Part shown: positions 1 to 9,565 of the stretch, piece after piece
Layout of the letters: each line of letters opens with the position of its first letter
Numbering within the stretch: the stretch's first letter is position 1
DNA from: Didymella arachidicola
Taxonomy: Eukaryota; Ascomycota; Dothideomycetes; Pleosporales; Didymellaceae
Direction of reading: 5' to 3'
DNA length: 64,000 nt
Assembly: GCA_016630955.3 (NCBI GenBank)
Contig: CM050000.1
Location: 930,001 to 994,000 of the forward strand
Program-made: the position numbers and the translations under genes
Notes under the pieces: generated by a model
The model's database searches: none
What the model was told of the DNA's origin: nothing
What the model saw: only the letters and a program-made list of their open reading frames with translations

Positions 1-23
1 ACATATAGCTTTGCGGCTACATC

Positions 24-1431
24 ATGCTTGACCTGACAGTAGCAGCCGTACTGGCTGGTAACGGCCGTCATTTCGTCATACTCACCGACGAGCGGAGTTC
101 TAATGCGATTCTCTACATGCTTGCAGGCTTCTGCCCTGGCATCTTGTCGTTCGGTGTTCCCAAGCTGGGTGTCGTTGCACTGCTGACAAGAATCACCAAT
201 CCGAGCTGGGCACATAAATGGTTCCTGTGGGTTATGGCTAGCGGCTGCCTTTTGATTCTGTTCGGCTGCGTCGTCATCATCTTCGCACAGTGCGCACCGA
301 CTCTATCGCAGTGGGACTTTTCTGTGGAAGGCACCTGGAGCCCATAGATTCTGAGAGACTACACCATCGTCGCTGGCAGTATGTACATACACGCTGTTCA
401 AGGAGACGACTGACTCTTCCGCAGCCATATCTGCCGTCGTGGATCTCTAACTCGCAATCTATCCCGCTTTCGTCCTCTACAGGTTAAGGATCCATTGGAA
501 GAAGAAAATGGCACTCGTGATTCAGCTTTGCGCTAGGACTGGGCTCGATGTAGGCTTGCGCCTGCTCCCATAGTAACACTCGCTCACACTTAGATTAGTG
601 CTGCAGCCCTAGCTGTGTACAGGTCAACTCGGCTGCCCGCTCTTGCGAGCGCCGACTTCAGCTGTAAGTGCAGCTGCGACTTGATTCCGCTAAAGTCCTG
701 ACCCAACGGCACAGACGATACTGCCGACATCACGGTATGGACGAGCATCGAGGGAAATTCGATCATCATTGCTGCATGCATACCGACGTTGCGTCCACTG
801 TTCGACCATATCTTCGGTCGAGGTGTCCTCAGTTACTCAGAAGGTAGGCAAGGTCGAAGCGGCTACAAGGGGCAACAGAACCCAGAAGTGAACCTCGAAA
901 CTATTGGAAGCAAAAGCTATCGGACCAAAAAGCAGCGTAGGGCAATTACAGCCTTTGGCGCGACACCGGGCCAGAACAGCCAGGACAGTATTCTGAGCTC
1001 GGACCGTCAGTCTGGTGGCCATGAGAGTAAACAGAGCAACAACGACATCCTCCGAGCACACTACTATACGGTTGAGAGTGAAGCTGCACGTGATCAGTCG
1101 CAACACGGCTATCACTGGGCCGTTCAGGCGCAAGGACGCACGCCAGAAAGGATAATGTACCATTGGATGTTTCAGCGAAAGGTGAATGACACGGATGGCG
1201 TGCGTAAGGCGTCGCTGCAGCAAGGCTGGTGCACAGAGCTGTGACGGCTGCTTGAATTCTTATGGCCGCAAGTCCTGGGCGCAGGAATGTGCCAACATCT
1301 CGGACCCAAAAGCTCCAACATATGTCTTCTCGCTCAGTCGCGGTGAAGTTAAAGTTTGGATGAACATTCAGCCTAACATTGTCCGGATCAAGTCTCAGCA
1401 CAAGCGAGAAATGAATTATGACGATCCATAA
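24..1431 (+). pseudogene. Fungal rhodopsin-domain (SAT4-like) integral membrane protein, pseudogene
   Basis: Conceptual reading gives the conserved blocks of the fungal rhodopsin-domain family of seven-helix membrane proteins of unknown function: a helix rich in Leu/Val with KLGVVALLTRI, then a DYTIVAG block, a VVDLxLAIYPAFVL block, a YRSTRLPAL block, and the hallmark TVWTSIEGNSIIIAACIPTL followed by RPLF. Likely introns are 379-424, 550-598 and 664-714. The frame is broken: TAG at 345-347, TAA at 448-450 replacing the family tyrosine of VDLYLA, and a one-base shift near 520-525. The polar C-terminal tail runs on to about 1244. The 5' end may lie left of the window. Family assignment is by remembered motifs; the stops are seen directly. 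Confidence 0.7.
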
Positions 1432-1625
1432 GTCGCATAGGTATCCTCGGCTTCATTCATGCGGAGCCCCGCCCTGAGTCACGTCGTGCTAGCAATTTTG
1501 CTGTAACATTGTTAGTCCAATAAAGGTTCTTGCGTTCCTGTACTTGCGAAGGTGACGAGATGGAACGATAGGCAAAATGAATATACGTTGGTGATGCGTG
1601 TGCGACACGCTACGAGACCCTTGTA

Positions 1626-3463
1626 ACGTGTTTTACAAGCGAGTCGTCAGCCCCACCAACTCTGTGCACCTCTTAACGCGTATATCTTAACAACGCAATA
1701 GTAAAGTATCTAGAAATTAATAGAGTAGATTAAGCAGTAGCTACAGCCTCTTTCTTGCATGTACGTGAGTTGTGCCCAGTCTCCCTACACGTCTTACAGC
1801 GCGCCAGAGCCTGGCAGCTAAGGCCTGATCGCTCTCCTCCATGACGCTCCTCACGAGCAAGCTGCTGATCAGCCTTACGTTGAGCGAGTATATCCTCTCC
1901 AGCCCCCTTTGTTAACACACCTCGCTTCTGTATACGCTTTTTCTTGCGCTCCCTACGCTTTGACGCTGCTTTGTTAGCCCTCTCAAGGCTAGCAATCCTT
2001 TCCTTCATCAGCTCAGCTGAGAGGATCATCATCTCAGCTCCTTTCTTAAGCTGGTCTATCTTCTCAATTATAGAAGCTGGTGACGAGCTCTTGTGCTGGC
2101 GTACGCGCTCACGAATTAGCCTTGATTGAGCCTTGAGCTCGCGTGCCTTGCTTGGTGTACGAGCCTCCCAGAGAGCCTCTGTGAGAGTAGCCGGAGGAGT
2201 AGGTGTGCGTAGCTGTACGTCTAGCTTTGAGAGGACAGTCTCTGGCTTAAGAGGCGCAAGACCTGCCCCTCGGAAGGCTGAGCAGATGTTGGCTAGCGTG
2301 AACGATTGATCAAAAGCTGCCTTGAATGCTGGCAGAACCTCAAGCTTGATGATGTGGTTGATGTGGTTGCGCATCAGGCTCTCTACCTCATGACTGTAGG
2401 CGCGCTTCAACGGCGAGAAGCAGCCAACGTCAAGAGGCTGAAGCAGGTGAGAGGAGTGGGGTGGCATACAGAGCGTGTAGATGTTGTGCTCCTTGCAGAG
2501 CTCCTGGAATTCAAGAGAGTGGTGGCTCTCGTGGCCGTCAAGGATAAGTAGGCGCCGCGCTCCTTCTACACGAGCCTGAGTGTGAGCGTTAAAGTGCTTC
2601 AGCCACTCTACCCCAAGCTCGTTATTTGTCCAGCCGTTGTCGCTAACTGCAATTGCCCAGTTGCGTGGGATCTCTGCCTCCTCATACCAGGCAGAGAGGT
2701 GGTACTTGCCAGCAAAGATTAGGAACGGTGGGACTGACCAGCCAGCAGCGTTGATAGCTGCTATCACTGTCACCCACTCACAGTCGCCAGGCTGAACAGT
2801 CTTTGGCCTGCCTCTCCTCTCTGATCCTGTCACAACAAGCTGCGTCGTGATCTTGCCCATCATAAAGCCAGCCTCGTCAAAGTTGTAGACGTCTTCGTCG
2901 CAGATGCCGTACTTGGCCTTTGTCTGCTCTACAAGCTTAAACCAGCCTTAGATAAGGACAGGATCCTCGCATAGAGCTCTCTGCCTGTCATACGCTTGGT
3001 TGAAACGCGTTGTAAGACTCTCTGTACGCTTGACGAAGTTGCGCGGCCAGTGGACGCCAACCTGACCAGCACCGCGTGCAGCTAGCAGTCTATTAGCCAT
3101 ATCACGTACAGCTGCGTACGTAGGCGAAAATCCACGTAGATCTAGATTAAGCATGTATTTAACAATCACCTCCTCTTCTAGCTGGGTAAGCTTCTTTGAG
3201 TTGGGCTGGCAATCGCGTCGGGCAGGCTTCCCAGCGCGTCGGTCGCGCATTGTCATACGAGGGACGCTAAAGGCTAGAGCAGCGCGGCTTCCAGACCGAA
3301 TCTGCTTTGTAACAATAGAATTAATAGCAAGCTGAACATCAGCTTCATTTGATAGTACTTGAGGGGCAAAGCGTTGAGGCATAATAAAAAGACTTAAGGT
3401 GGTTGATCAAAGTTGGTGGGGCTGACGACTCGCTTGTATTGACGACTCGCTTATAAAACACGT
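1626..3463 (-). mobile_element. Pogo/Fot1-like DNA transposon, copy 1
   Basis: A Tc1/mariner-superfamily element of 1838 bp, flanked by TA at 1624-1625 and 3464-3465. Both ends begin ACGTGTTTTA (one substitution on the right) and run into GTCAGCCCCACCAAC, so they form long terminal inverted repeats (TIRs). The right TIR carries two copies of a 17-bp internal unit, while the left carries one; this single 17-bp difference accounts for the whole length difference to copy 2. The transposase lies on the minus strand. The element sits 22 bp from copy 2 in the same orientation. Confidence 0.9.
1730..3382 (-). pseudogene. Pogo-like transposase with one nonsense codon (copy 1)
   Basis: A 550-codon transposase frame broken once. 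It would cut and paste the element through a DDE-type catalytic domain. Order: N-terminal helix-turn-helix region (about residues 1-140), catalytic core with FDEAGF, LILDGHESH and LQPLDVGCF carrying the three acidic residues, a basic coiled stretch, and a C-terminal CCHC zinc knuckle (CKTCRETGHNSRTC). The break is TAA at 2948-2950 where copy 2 has CAA, a C-to-T change in a CpA context. Downstream of it the frame is open for 377 or more codons. The start ATG is at 3380-3382. Confidence 0.88.
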
Positions 3464-3485
3464 TACGTCATCGATACATCACATA

Positions 3486-5340
3486 ACGTATTTTACAAGC
3501 GAGTCGTCAATACAAGCGAGTCGTCAGCCCCACCAACTCTGTGCACCTCTTAACGCGTATATCTTAACAACGCAATAGTAAAGTATCTAGAAATTAATAG
3601 AGTAGATTAAGCAGTAGCTACAGCCTCTTTCTTGCATGTACGTGAGTTGTGCCCAGTCTCCCTACATGTCTTACAGCGCACCAGAGCCTGGCGGCTAAGG
3701 CCTGATCGCTCTCCTCCATGACGCTCCTCACGAGCAAGCTGCTGATCTGCCTCACGTTGAGCAAGTATATCCTCTCCAGTCCCCTTTGTTAACACTCCTT
3801 GCTTCTGTATACGCTTCTTCTTGCGCTCCCTACGCTTTGACGCTGCTTTGTTAGCCCTCTCAAGGCTAGCAATCCTTTCCTTCATCAGCTCAGCTGAGAG
3901 GATCATCATCTCAGCTCCTTTCTTAAGCTGGTCTATCTTCTCAATTATAGAAGCTGGTGACGAGCTCTTGTGCTGGCGTATGCGCTCACGAATTAGGCTT
4001 GATTGAGCCTCAAGCTCGCGGGCGTTGCTTGGTGTACGAGCCTCCCAGAGAGCCTCTGTGAGAGCCGCTGGTGGAGTAGGTGTACGTAGCTGTACGTCTA
4101 GCTTTGAGAGGACAGCCTCTGGCTGATAAGGTACTAGACCTGCTCCCCGGAAGGCTGAGCAGATATTGACTGGCGTGAACGATCGATTAAAGGCTGCCTT
4201 AAACGCAGGCAGAAACTCAAGCTTGGTGATGTGGTTGATGTGGTTGCGCATCAGGCTCTCTACCTCACGACTATAGGCGCGCTTTAACGGCGAGAAGCAG
4301 CCAACGTCAAGGGGCTGGAGTAGGTGAGAGGAGTGAGGTGGCATACAGAGCGTGTAGATGTTGTGCTCCTTGCAGAGCTCCTGGAATCCAAGAGAGTGGT
4401 GGCTCTCGTGGCCGTCAAGGATAAGTAGGCGCCGCGCTCCTACTACACAAGCCTGAGTGTGAGCGTTAAAGTGCTTCAGCCACTCTACCCCAAGCTCGTT
4501 ATTTGTCCAGCCATTGTCGCTAACTGCGATTGCCCAGTTGCGTGGGATCTCTGTCTCCTCATACCAGGCAGAGAGGTGGTACTTGCCAGCAAAGATTAGG
4601 AACAGTGGGATTGACCAGCCAGCAGCGTTGATAGCTGCTATTACTGTCACCCACTCACGGTCGCCAGGCTGAACAGTCTTTGGCCTGCCTCTCCTCTCTG
4701 ATCCTGTCACAACAAGCTGCGTTGTGATCTTGCCCATTATAAAGCCAGCCTCGTCAAAGTTGTAGACGTCTTCGTCGCAGATGCCGTACTTGGCCTTTGT
4801 CTGCTCTACAAGCTCAAACCAGCCTTGGATAAGGACAGGATCCTCGCATAGAGCTCTCTGTCTGTCATACGCTCGGTTGAAACGCGTTGTAAGACTCTCT
4901 GTACGCTTAACAAAGTTGCGCGGCCAGTGGACGCCAACCTGACTAGCACTGCGTGCAGCCAGCAGTCTATTAGCCATATCACGTACAGCTGCCTACGTAG
5001 GCGCAAATCCACGTAGATCTAGATCAAGTATGTATTCAACAATCACCTCCTCTTCTAGCTGGGTAAGCCTCTTTGAGTTGGGCTGGCAATCGCGTCGGGC
5101 AGGCTTCCCAGCGCGTCGGTCGCGCATTGTCATACGAGGGACGTTAAAGGCTAGAGCAGCGCGGCTTTCAGACTGAATCTGCTTTGAAACAATAGAATTA
5201 ATAGCAAGCTGAACATCAGCTTCATTTGATAGTACTTGAGGGGCATAGCGTTGAGGCATGATGAAAAGACTTAAGGTGGTTGATCAAAGTTGGTGGGGCT
5301 GACGACTCGCTTGTATTGACGACTCGCTTGTAAAACACGT
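3486..5340 (-). mobile_element. Pogo/Fot1-like DNA transposon, copy 2
   Basis: Second copy of the same family, 1855 bp, flanked by TA at 3484-3485 and 5341-5342. Both TIRs are about 52 bp and hold two copies of the internal unit ACAAGCGAGTCGTCA. It is nearly identical to copy 1 over its whole length, with scattered substitutions and no indel except the 17-bp TIR unit. It is separated from copy 1 by 22 bp and from the next element by 24 bp. Confidence 0.9.
3607..5259 (-). pseudogene. Pogo-like transposase with one nonsense codon (copy 2)
   Basis: Same 550-codon transposase as copy 1, with the same catalytic blocks (FDEAGF, LILDGHESH, LQPLDVGCF) and the CCHC knuckle near the C terminus. It is broken at a different place: TAG at 4993-4995, where copy 1 reads TAC (the SPTYAAV region, about residue 89). 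From the stop to the C terminus the frame is open. The start ATG is at 5257-5259. The mutation is a C/G transversion, so it is not a RIP-type change. Each copy is intact where the other is broken. Confidence 0.88.
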
Positions 5341-5364
5341 TAGGGTAATGGCTCAGAACACTTA

Positions 5365-7228
5365 ACGTGAGTGCATAGCGAGCGCGCCGGCTAGGCGAGC
5401 GCGCCACCCCAACAAGCCGCTAGGCCTACCAATCTTTGAACCCTAATAGATCAACCACCTGACCTCGAATTGCTTTCAAAAGAAGAGGGAATCCAGCTAG
5501 CTCTAAAAGCAACTAAAGAGCCCCAAAAACTAAGCGTGCGACGCGCTGCTATTGTCTACAAAGTATCCCGAAGGTCAATTGACCAGCGACGCGCTGGAAC
5601 GCGATCAACACGCGATACCCACCCCAAATCATCAAACCTTACCAAGGCAGAAGAGAAGACCCTTGTAAAGTACATAAGGAAGCTTGACCAGCAAGGATCT
5701 AGCCCAACGCTTCGTTGGGTTGAAGATATGGCTAATCAACTGCGCGCCGCACGCGACGCAGGCCCTGTTGGCCCGCGATGGGCCTCAAACTTTGTTAAAC
5801 GTGAGCCTAGAGTCAAATCGCGTATGACTCGACAGAGAGATCGCCAGAGAGTCCTCTGCAGCGACCCAGACGTTATTAAGCCCTGGTTTGACCTGGTACA
5901 GAACGTTAAGGCTAAGTACGGTATCCTGGACAACGATACGTACAGCTTCGACGAGACTGGCTTCGCAATGGGCATTGGAAATCAAGTCAAAGTAGTTACT
6001 GCATCAGAGAGACGTACTAAGCCTATTGGAGTCCAGCAGGGATATCGTGAGTGGGTAACTTTGATCGCTGCGATCAACGCGATGGGCTGCGCAATCGCGC
6101 CCTACCTTATCTTCAAAGCGAAGCACCTTGACAAGGCTTGGTTCCCTGATTTGAGGTCCCAATGGCGCATTGGGGTAAGTGACAACGGCTGGACTACCAA
6201 CGATATTGGTGTAGCCTGGCTCAGGCACTTTATCAAGCAGATTGAGGGCCGGAGGGTGGGTAGCTACGTGCTGCTCATACTTGACGGCCACGAGAGCCAC
6301 AAGTCGCTTTCTTTCCAGGAGCTTTGCGAGGAGAACAAGATAATTACCCTCTGTATGCCTCCACACTCGTCACACATCCTTCAGCCGCTTGACGTGGGTT
6401 GTTTTGCCCCCCTGAAGCGAGCGTACAGCAGAGAGATCAGAGGCTTGGCATTGGACCATATTGGCAGAATTGACAAGAAAGCCTTTATCGCAACCTTTGC
6501 AAAGGTATTTAAGCAGGCGTTTTTAGAGGTAAACATTACAGCAAGCTTCAAGGCAACTAGATTAGTGCCCAACAATCCATTGGTGGTGCTATCAAAGCTT
6601 GATGTGAAGGTCCGCACGCCGACACCGCCGCTCCTAGGGGAGCTCCAATGGAACCCTAAGTCACCCACCAACGCCAACGAGATCCAGGCTCAATCAACGC
6701 TGCTTCGCGATCGTATTCAAAAGCACCAAGGATCATCACCTACTTCGATGGTTGAGATTGTTGATCAGCTGCAGAGAGGCACGGCAATGCTGCTGCATGG
6801 GCAGACGTTGTTGGCAGCCAGAGTGCTGCAGCTTGAAGCGTCAAATAAAGCAGCCTCTGAGCGCAAATCACGAAAAAGAAAGCGTATTCAGAAGGGTAGA
6901 GACCTGTCAAAAGAAGAGGCAGAGCAGTTAATAGCCCAATACGACGTTGAGGCGCAGGTTGAAGGGGAGAGTCCTGAGGGTAGGGTTCGAACAGGTACAG
7001 GCAAAAGGGGCAAAGGGCACTGTAGGCTCTGCAGAGAGACTGGTCATAATTCGCGCACGTGTAAGAAAGATGTAGTAGAGGTTAGCGATTAATATTCTAT
7101 ACTCTAAACTACAGTATAGCGTTGTAGTGTTGTACTGTTGCAGTTTGTAGGCCTAACAGCATGTTAGGGTGGCGCGCTCGCCTAGCTGGCGCGCTCGCCT
7201 AGCTGGCGCGCTTGCTATGCACTTACGT
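5365..7228 (+). mobile_element. Pogo-like DNA transposon, second family (element 3)
   Basis: An element of 1864 bp flanked by TA at 5363-5364 and 7229-7230. The TIRs start ACGTGAGTGCATAGC on the left and ACGTAAGTGCATAGC on the right, then carry a 17-bp GC-rich unit containing GCGAGCGCGCC. There are two units on the left and three on the right. Its transposase is clearly related to copies 1 and 2 but diverged, and it lies on the opposite strand. It begins 24 bp after copy 2 ends. Confidence 0.88.
5470..7092 (+). CDS. Pogo-like transposase of element 3 (no ATG start)
   Basis: Open frame of 540 codons encoding a pogo/Fot1-type transposase. It has an N-terminal helix-turn-helix region, a catalytic core with FDETGF, LILDGHESH and LQPLDVGCF, a Lys/Arg-rich stretch, and a C-terminal CCHC knuckle (CRLCRETGHNSRTC) like copies 1 and 2. 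There is no ATG at the expected start: the frame opens after a TGA at 5437 and the first in-frame ATG is at codon 87 (5728-5730). The coordinates given start at a TTG. The conserved leader GATCAACCACCT lies 29 nt closer to the shared coding start than in copies 1 and 2, which suggests that a deletion removed the original ATG. The catalytic core is otherwise intact. Confidence 0.8.
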   Translation: MLSKEEGIQLALKATKEPQKLSVRRAAIVYKVSRRSIDQRRAGTRSTRDTHPKSSNLTKAEEKTLVKYIRKLDQQGSSPTLRWVEDMANQLRAARDAGPVGPRWASNFVKREPRVKSRMTRQRDRQRVLCSDPDVIKPWFDLVQNVKAKYGILDNDTYSFDETGFAMGIGNQVKVVTASERRTKPIGVQQGYREWVTLIAAINAMGCAIAPYLIFKAKHLDKAWFPDLRSQWRIGVSDNGWTTNDIGVAWLRHFIKQIEGRRVGSYVLLILDGHESHKSLSFQELCEENKIITLCMPPHSSHILQPLDVGCFAPLKRAYSREIRGLALDHIGRIDKKAFIATFAKVFKQAFLEVNITASFKATRLVPNNPLVVLSKLDVKVRTPTPPLLGELQWNPKSPTNANEIQAQSTLLRDRIQKHQGSSPTSMVEIVDQLQRGTAMLLHGQTLLAARVLQLEASNKAASERKSRKRKRIQKGRDLSKEEAEQLIAQYDVEAQVEGESPEGRVRTGTGKRGKGHCRLCRETGHNSRTCKKDVVEVSD

Positions 7229-7466
7229 TACTACAACTTGGCGAGGAACGCAAAAGACGGTATGAAAGCCTGGAAACACGATCACCGTGTGAGAGATTGG
7301 ACGTCGTGTCGCCAGCTTCTGAATGAGCCACTATGCTGAGTTTGGGTAACACTGAGCGGGTATGCAGAGCCTTCAATCCTAGCTGATAATCTCCGTCAAC
7401 GTCTGATCAGACATTACCGACACCGTATTAACCCATCTTGATTTGTTAACTGTGATATAAAAAGTT

Positions 7467-8002
7467 TCAAATAGCGGAGTCCTTCTTGGCGAATGTCCTC
7501 GCAAGTGCTTCGATGCTCTCTGCGACCCTCTTGAACTCATCCTTCTGCTCGCCAGCAATCTCGTTCAGTTCAACGCTGTCATCATCTCCGTTGCTCCACT
7601 GGATCTCCATCGTGTTAAAGTTAACCTTGACGTTTGCACCATAGATATCCTTCTTCTCGCTAGAAGGGAAACCACGGAGAGCACCAACGAGGTTCATAAG
7701 CTCCTTGACATCATCGCTGGGTTGTGTAAGCGAGCCGCCGAGTCAAAGGTGAAAGATTTCATAAGCTTACGCAGGAACCTCGCCCTTCTTCTCGTCAGAA
7801 GTGCCGTTGTCGGATGTGTTGGTACGTCGGATCGAGGCTGAGCCGCTATAATCGCCAATGACCTCGACCTGAAGGGTGGGTGTGCCTTGAATTTCATTAG
7901 TCCTGGACAATTCTCGCACAATAGTGGAACGCTACCGGAGAAAGGCTTGGACAGAGTTACCTGCCACTCGCCAGATGGGGGTGGAGCTACTTGACGAGGC
8001 AT
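7467..8002 (-). pseudogene. Small hypothetical protein gene with frameshift
   Basis: I do not recognise the family. Exon 1 is 7771-8002 (ATG at 8000-8002, MPRQVAPPPSGEW), the intron 7717-7770 has clean GTAAGC..CAG ends, and exon 2 is 7467-7716. The product would be about 150-160 residues, acidic, with a Lys/Glu-rich C-terminal helix (EQKDEFKRVAESIEALART). The two exons do not share a frame: exon 1 shifts by one base between about 7925 and 7945. A 29-bp GT..AG stretch just after GEWQ would restore the frame if removed, but this is shorter than usual fungal introns. It is therefore a frameshifted gene, an assembly error or an unusually short intron. The protein-like reading of both halves argues that it was a real gene. 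Confidence 0.5.
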
Positions 8003-8759
8003 CGTGCGACTACAAGTTTTTGGTAAATATTGATGTCGAAGTCTCGGCTAAACACAAGAAATTCCGACAGATGATAATGATCAATAGCAGAGCTGTGTGC
8101 GATATGCTGTCGTTTTGTAGCGCTGTCATGCAGATACCAGCTCCTCTTTACTAGCTTTAGTCTTGACATCATAATGAAGCTTGCCCGCATACCTGCTCCG
8201 CCTTTCCTGCTAGTCAAACAACTCCAATCCTAGTCTATGATCTCTGTGTCTCAAATCTCGCAAAAGCTTGTTGCGTCGTTGTGGGAAATCTGATCGCGTG
8301 TAGTTGTTTCTCAAGGTGAATTGCCAGGTCACGTGTCGTGACATCACCGCCTACAAGGTTCTGCCTAAAGTCGGCGCTCTGGAGGGACTGTTGGTAGAGA
8401 AGTATAAGCCTGCATTCTTCGGATCATTTCAGACGGCCTGCTACTCTATTCATCTCTGCCTCAATGTGACCAGCACCCAGAAGTCCTTGATGAGCCGGAA
8501 TCCCTGCAACCAGATCGCTTCGAAGTTGGACGTACAGGTAAGACTTACTAATCTTGTGATGGGAGTTGAATTTTCGGTACAACTAGTTTTGCAGAGCAAA
8601 ATAGACTAATCTACCTGCTCTGCAAGCTAGTAGATATATAGAGGCAAATATTCTACAACAACTAGCCAGTTCTCAAGACTTATTAAGCATCTCGATGAAG
8701 GAAGGGTACTATTCAACCTACTCATACGCGCAGCATCGATCTTACGGTTGGGCCCAATT
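8003..8759. other. No gene recognised
   Basis: About 750 bp without a supportable gene. Short frames only. A plus-strand stretch at 8470-8545 reads like a P450 PERF motif but nothing around it agrees. Confidence 0.4.
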
Positions 8760-9565
8760 CCAGTCTGGAGATTCGCGAGAGTTGGAGGGAGCTCAAGTGC
8801 GAGTCTGTGGCCCTGCCCGAACGACGAGACCGTTGATAATGTCGCGGCAGGATGGCACCATATTATAGCAGGCTTCTCCTGCTGTAGATCTGACCTTGTG
8901 GCCTTCGTTCATGATAGACTTCAGATTTGGCAATTTGCGCGCCTCAATATCCTTTATCGGCAGAGAAATGGTAGTTTCAGATACTTAATTTTCTATCTCT
9001 GCATGGAGTTGCTTGTAGGCTACAGGGATCTTCATAACCTGGAAGACTCAACACGGAGATCTTCGAAGCCGTTCCAGTGACATCTACACCATTAGCGACC
9101 TGGAGCAGTGCCAACCCTAACTTGTCTGTCTCGTTGGACCTGGTCGAACGAACGAAGCCAATATGTCGAGTATAGATCTGGCGGCCTCGTCAAAGCGCTC
9201 AGCAACATTTTATTTTGAGAACCTAAGTAACCTGAGCCGAACAATACAGCTTAAGCTGCGACGTGTTTACTCCATGGCAACTTCGAAACTTTCCTTCTCG
9301 GACGGCAAGAAAGGTCGCAGGATTGACGAGCGAAACGAGTTCGCGAGCCACGATAAATTTCCAAAGATTCGAGAATTCACCTTGGCACATCCATGGCCTC
9401 AATATGGTCGTATGGATCAGCTCTACCAATGTCCAACAGGTTTGCCAAATGCTGGATCACTGACAGCATCTGGAGTGAAGTACCGCAATCGGCGCAAGGC
9501 CTACTAGACGGTGAGCGGTGTCAGTTGAGATGTACTCCGGCTTGATGAGCCCAACTATCTTTGCA
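8760..9565 (-). pseudogene. Cytochrome P450 relic
   Basis: Minus-strand fragments in several frames follow the order of a fungal cytochrome P450. There is a KPEYISTDTAH segment (about 9520-9565), DAVSDPAFGKPVGH (about 9435-9480), ADPYDHIEAMDVPR (about 9390-9430), a weak I-helix remnant GVDVTGTA (about 9080-9105), then KIPVAYKQLHAEIEN and IKDIEARKLPNLKSIMNEGH (about 8905-9045). The latter is the K-helix region, where the ExxR arginine is now lysine. A stop (TAA) and several frameshifts interrupt it, and no heme-binding cysteine motif was found downstream. It is a dead gene; the missing C-terminal part was probably deleted. The fold call rests on motif order and is an inference of moderate strength. 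Confidence 0.6.

Noticed and set aside
8470..8545. Plus-strand DEPESLQPDRF resembling a P450 PERF motif
   Set aside because: It lies on the strand opposite the P450 relic and nothing before or after it fits a P450.
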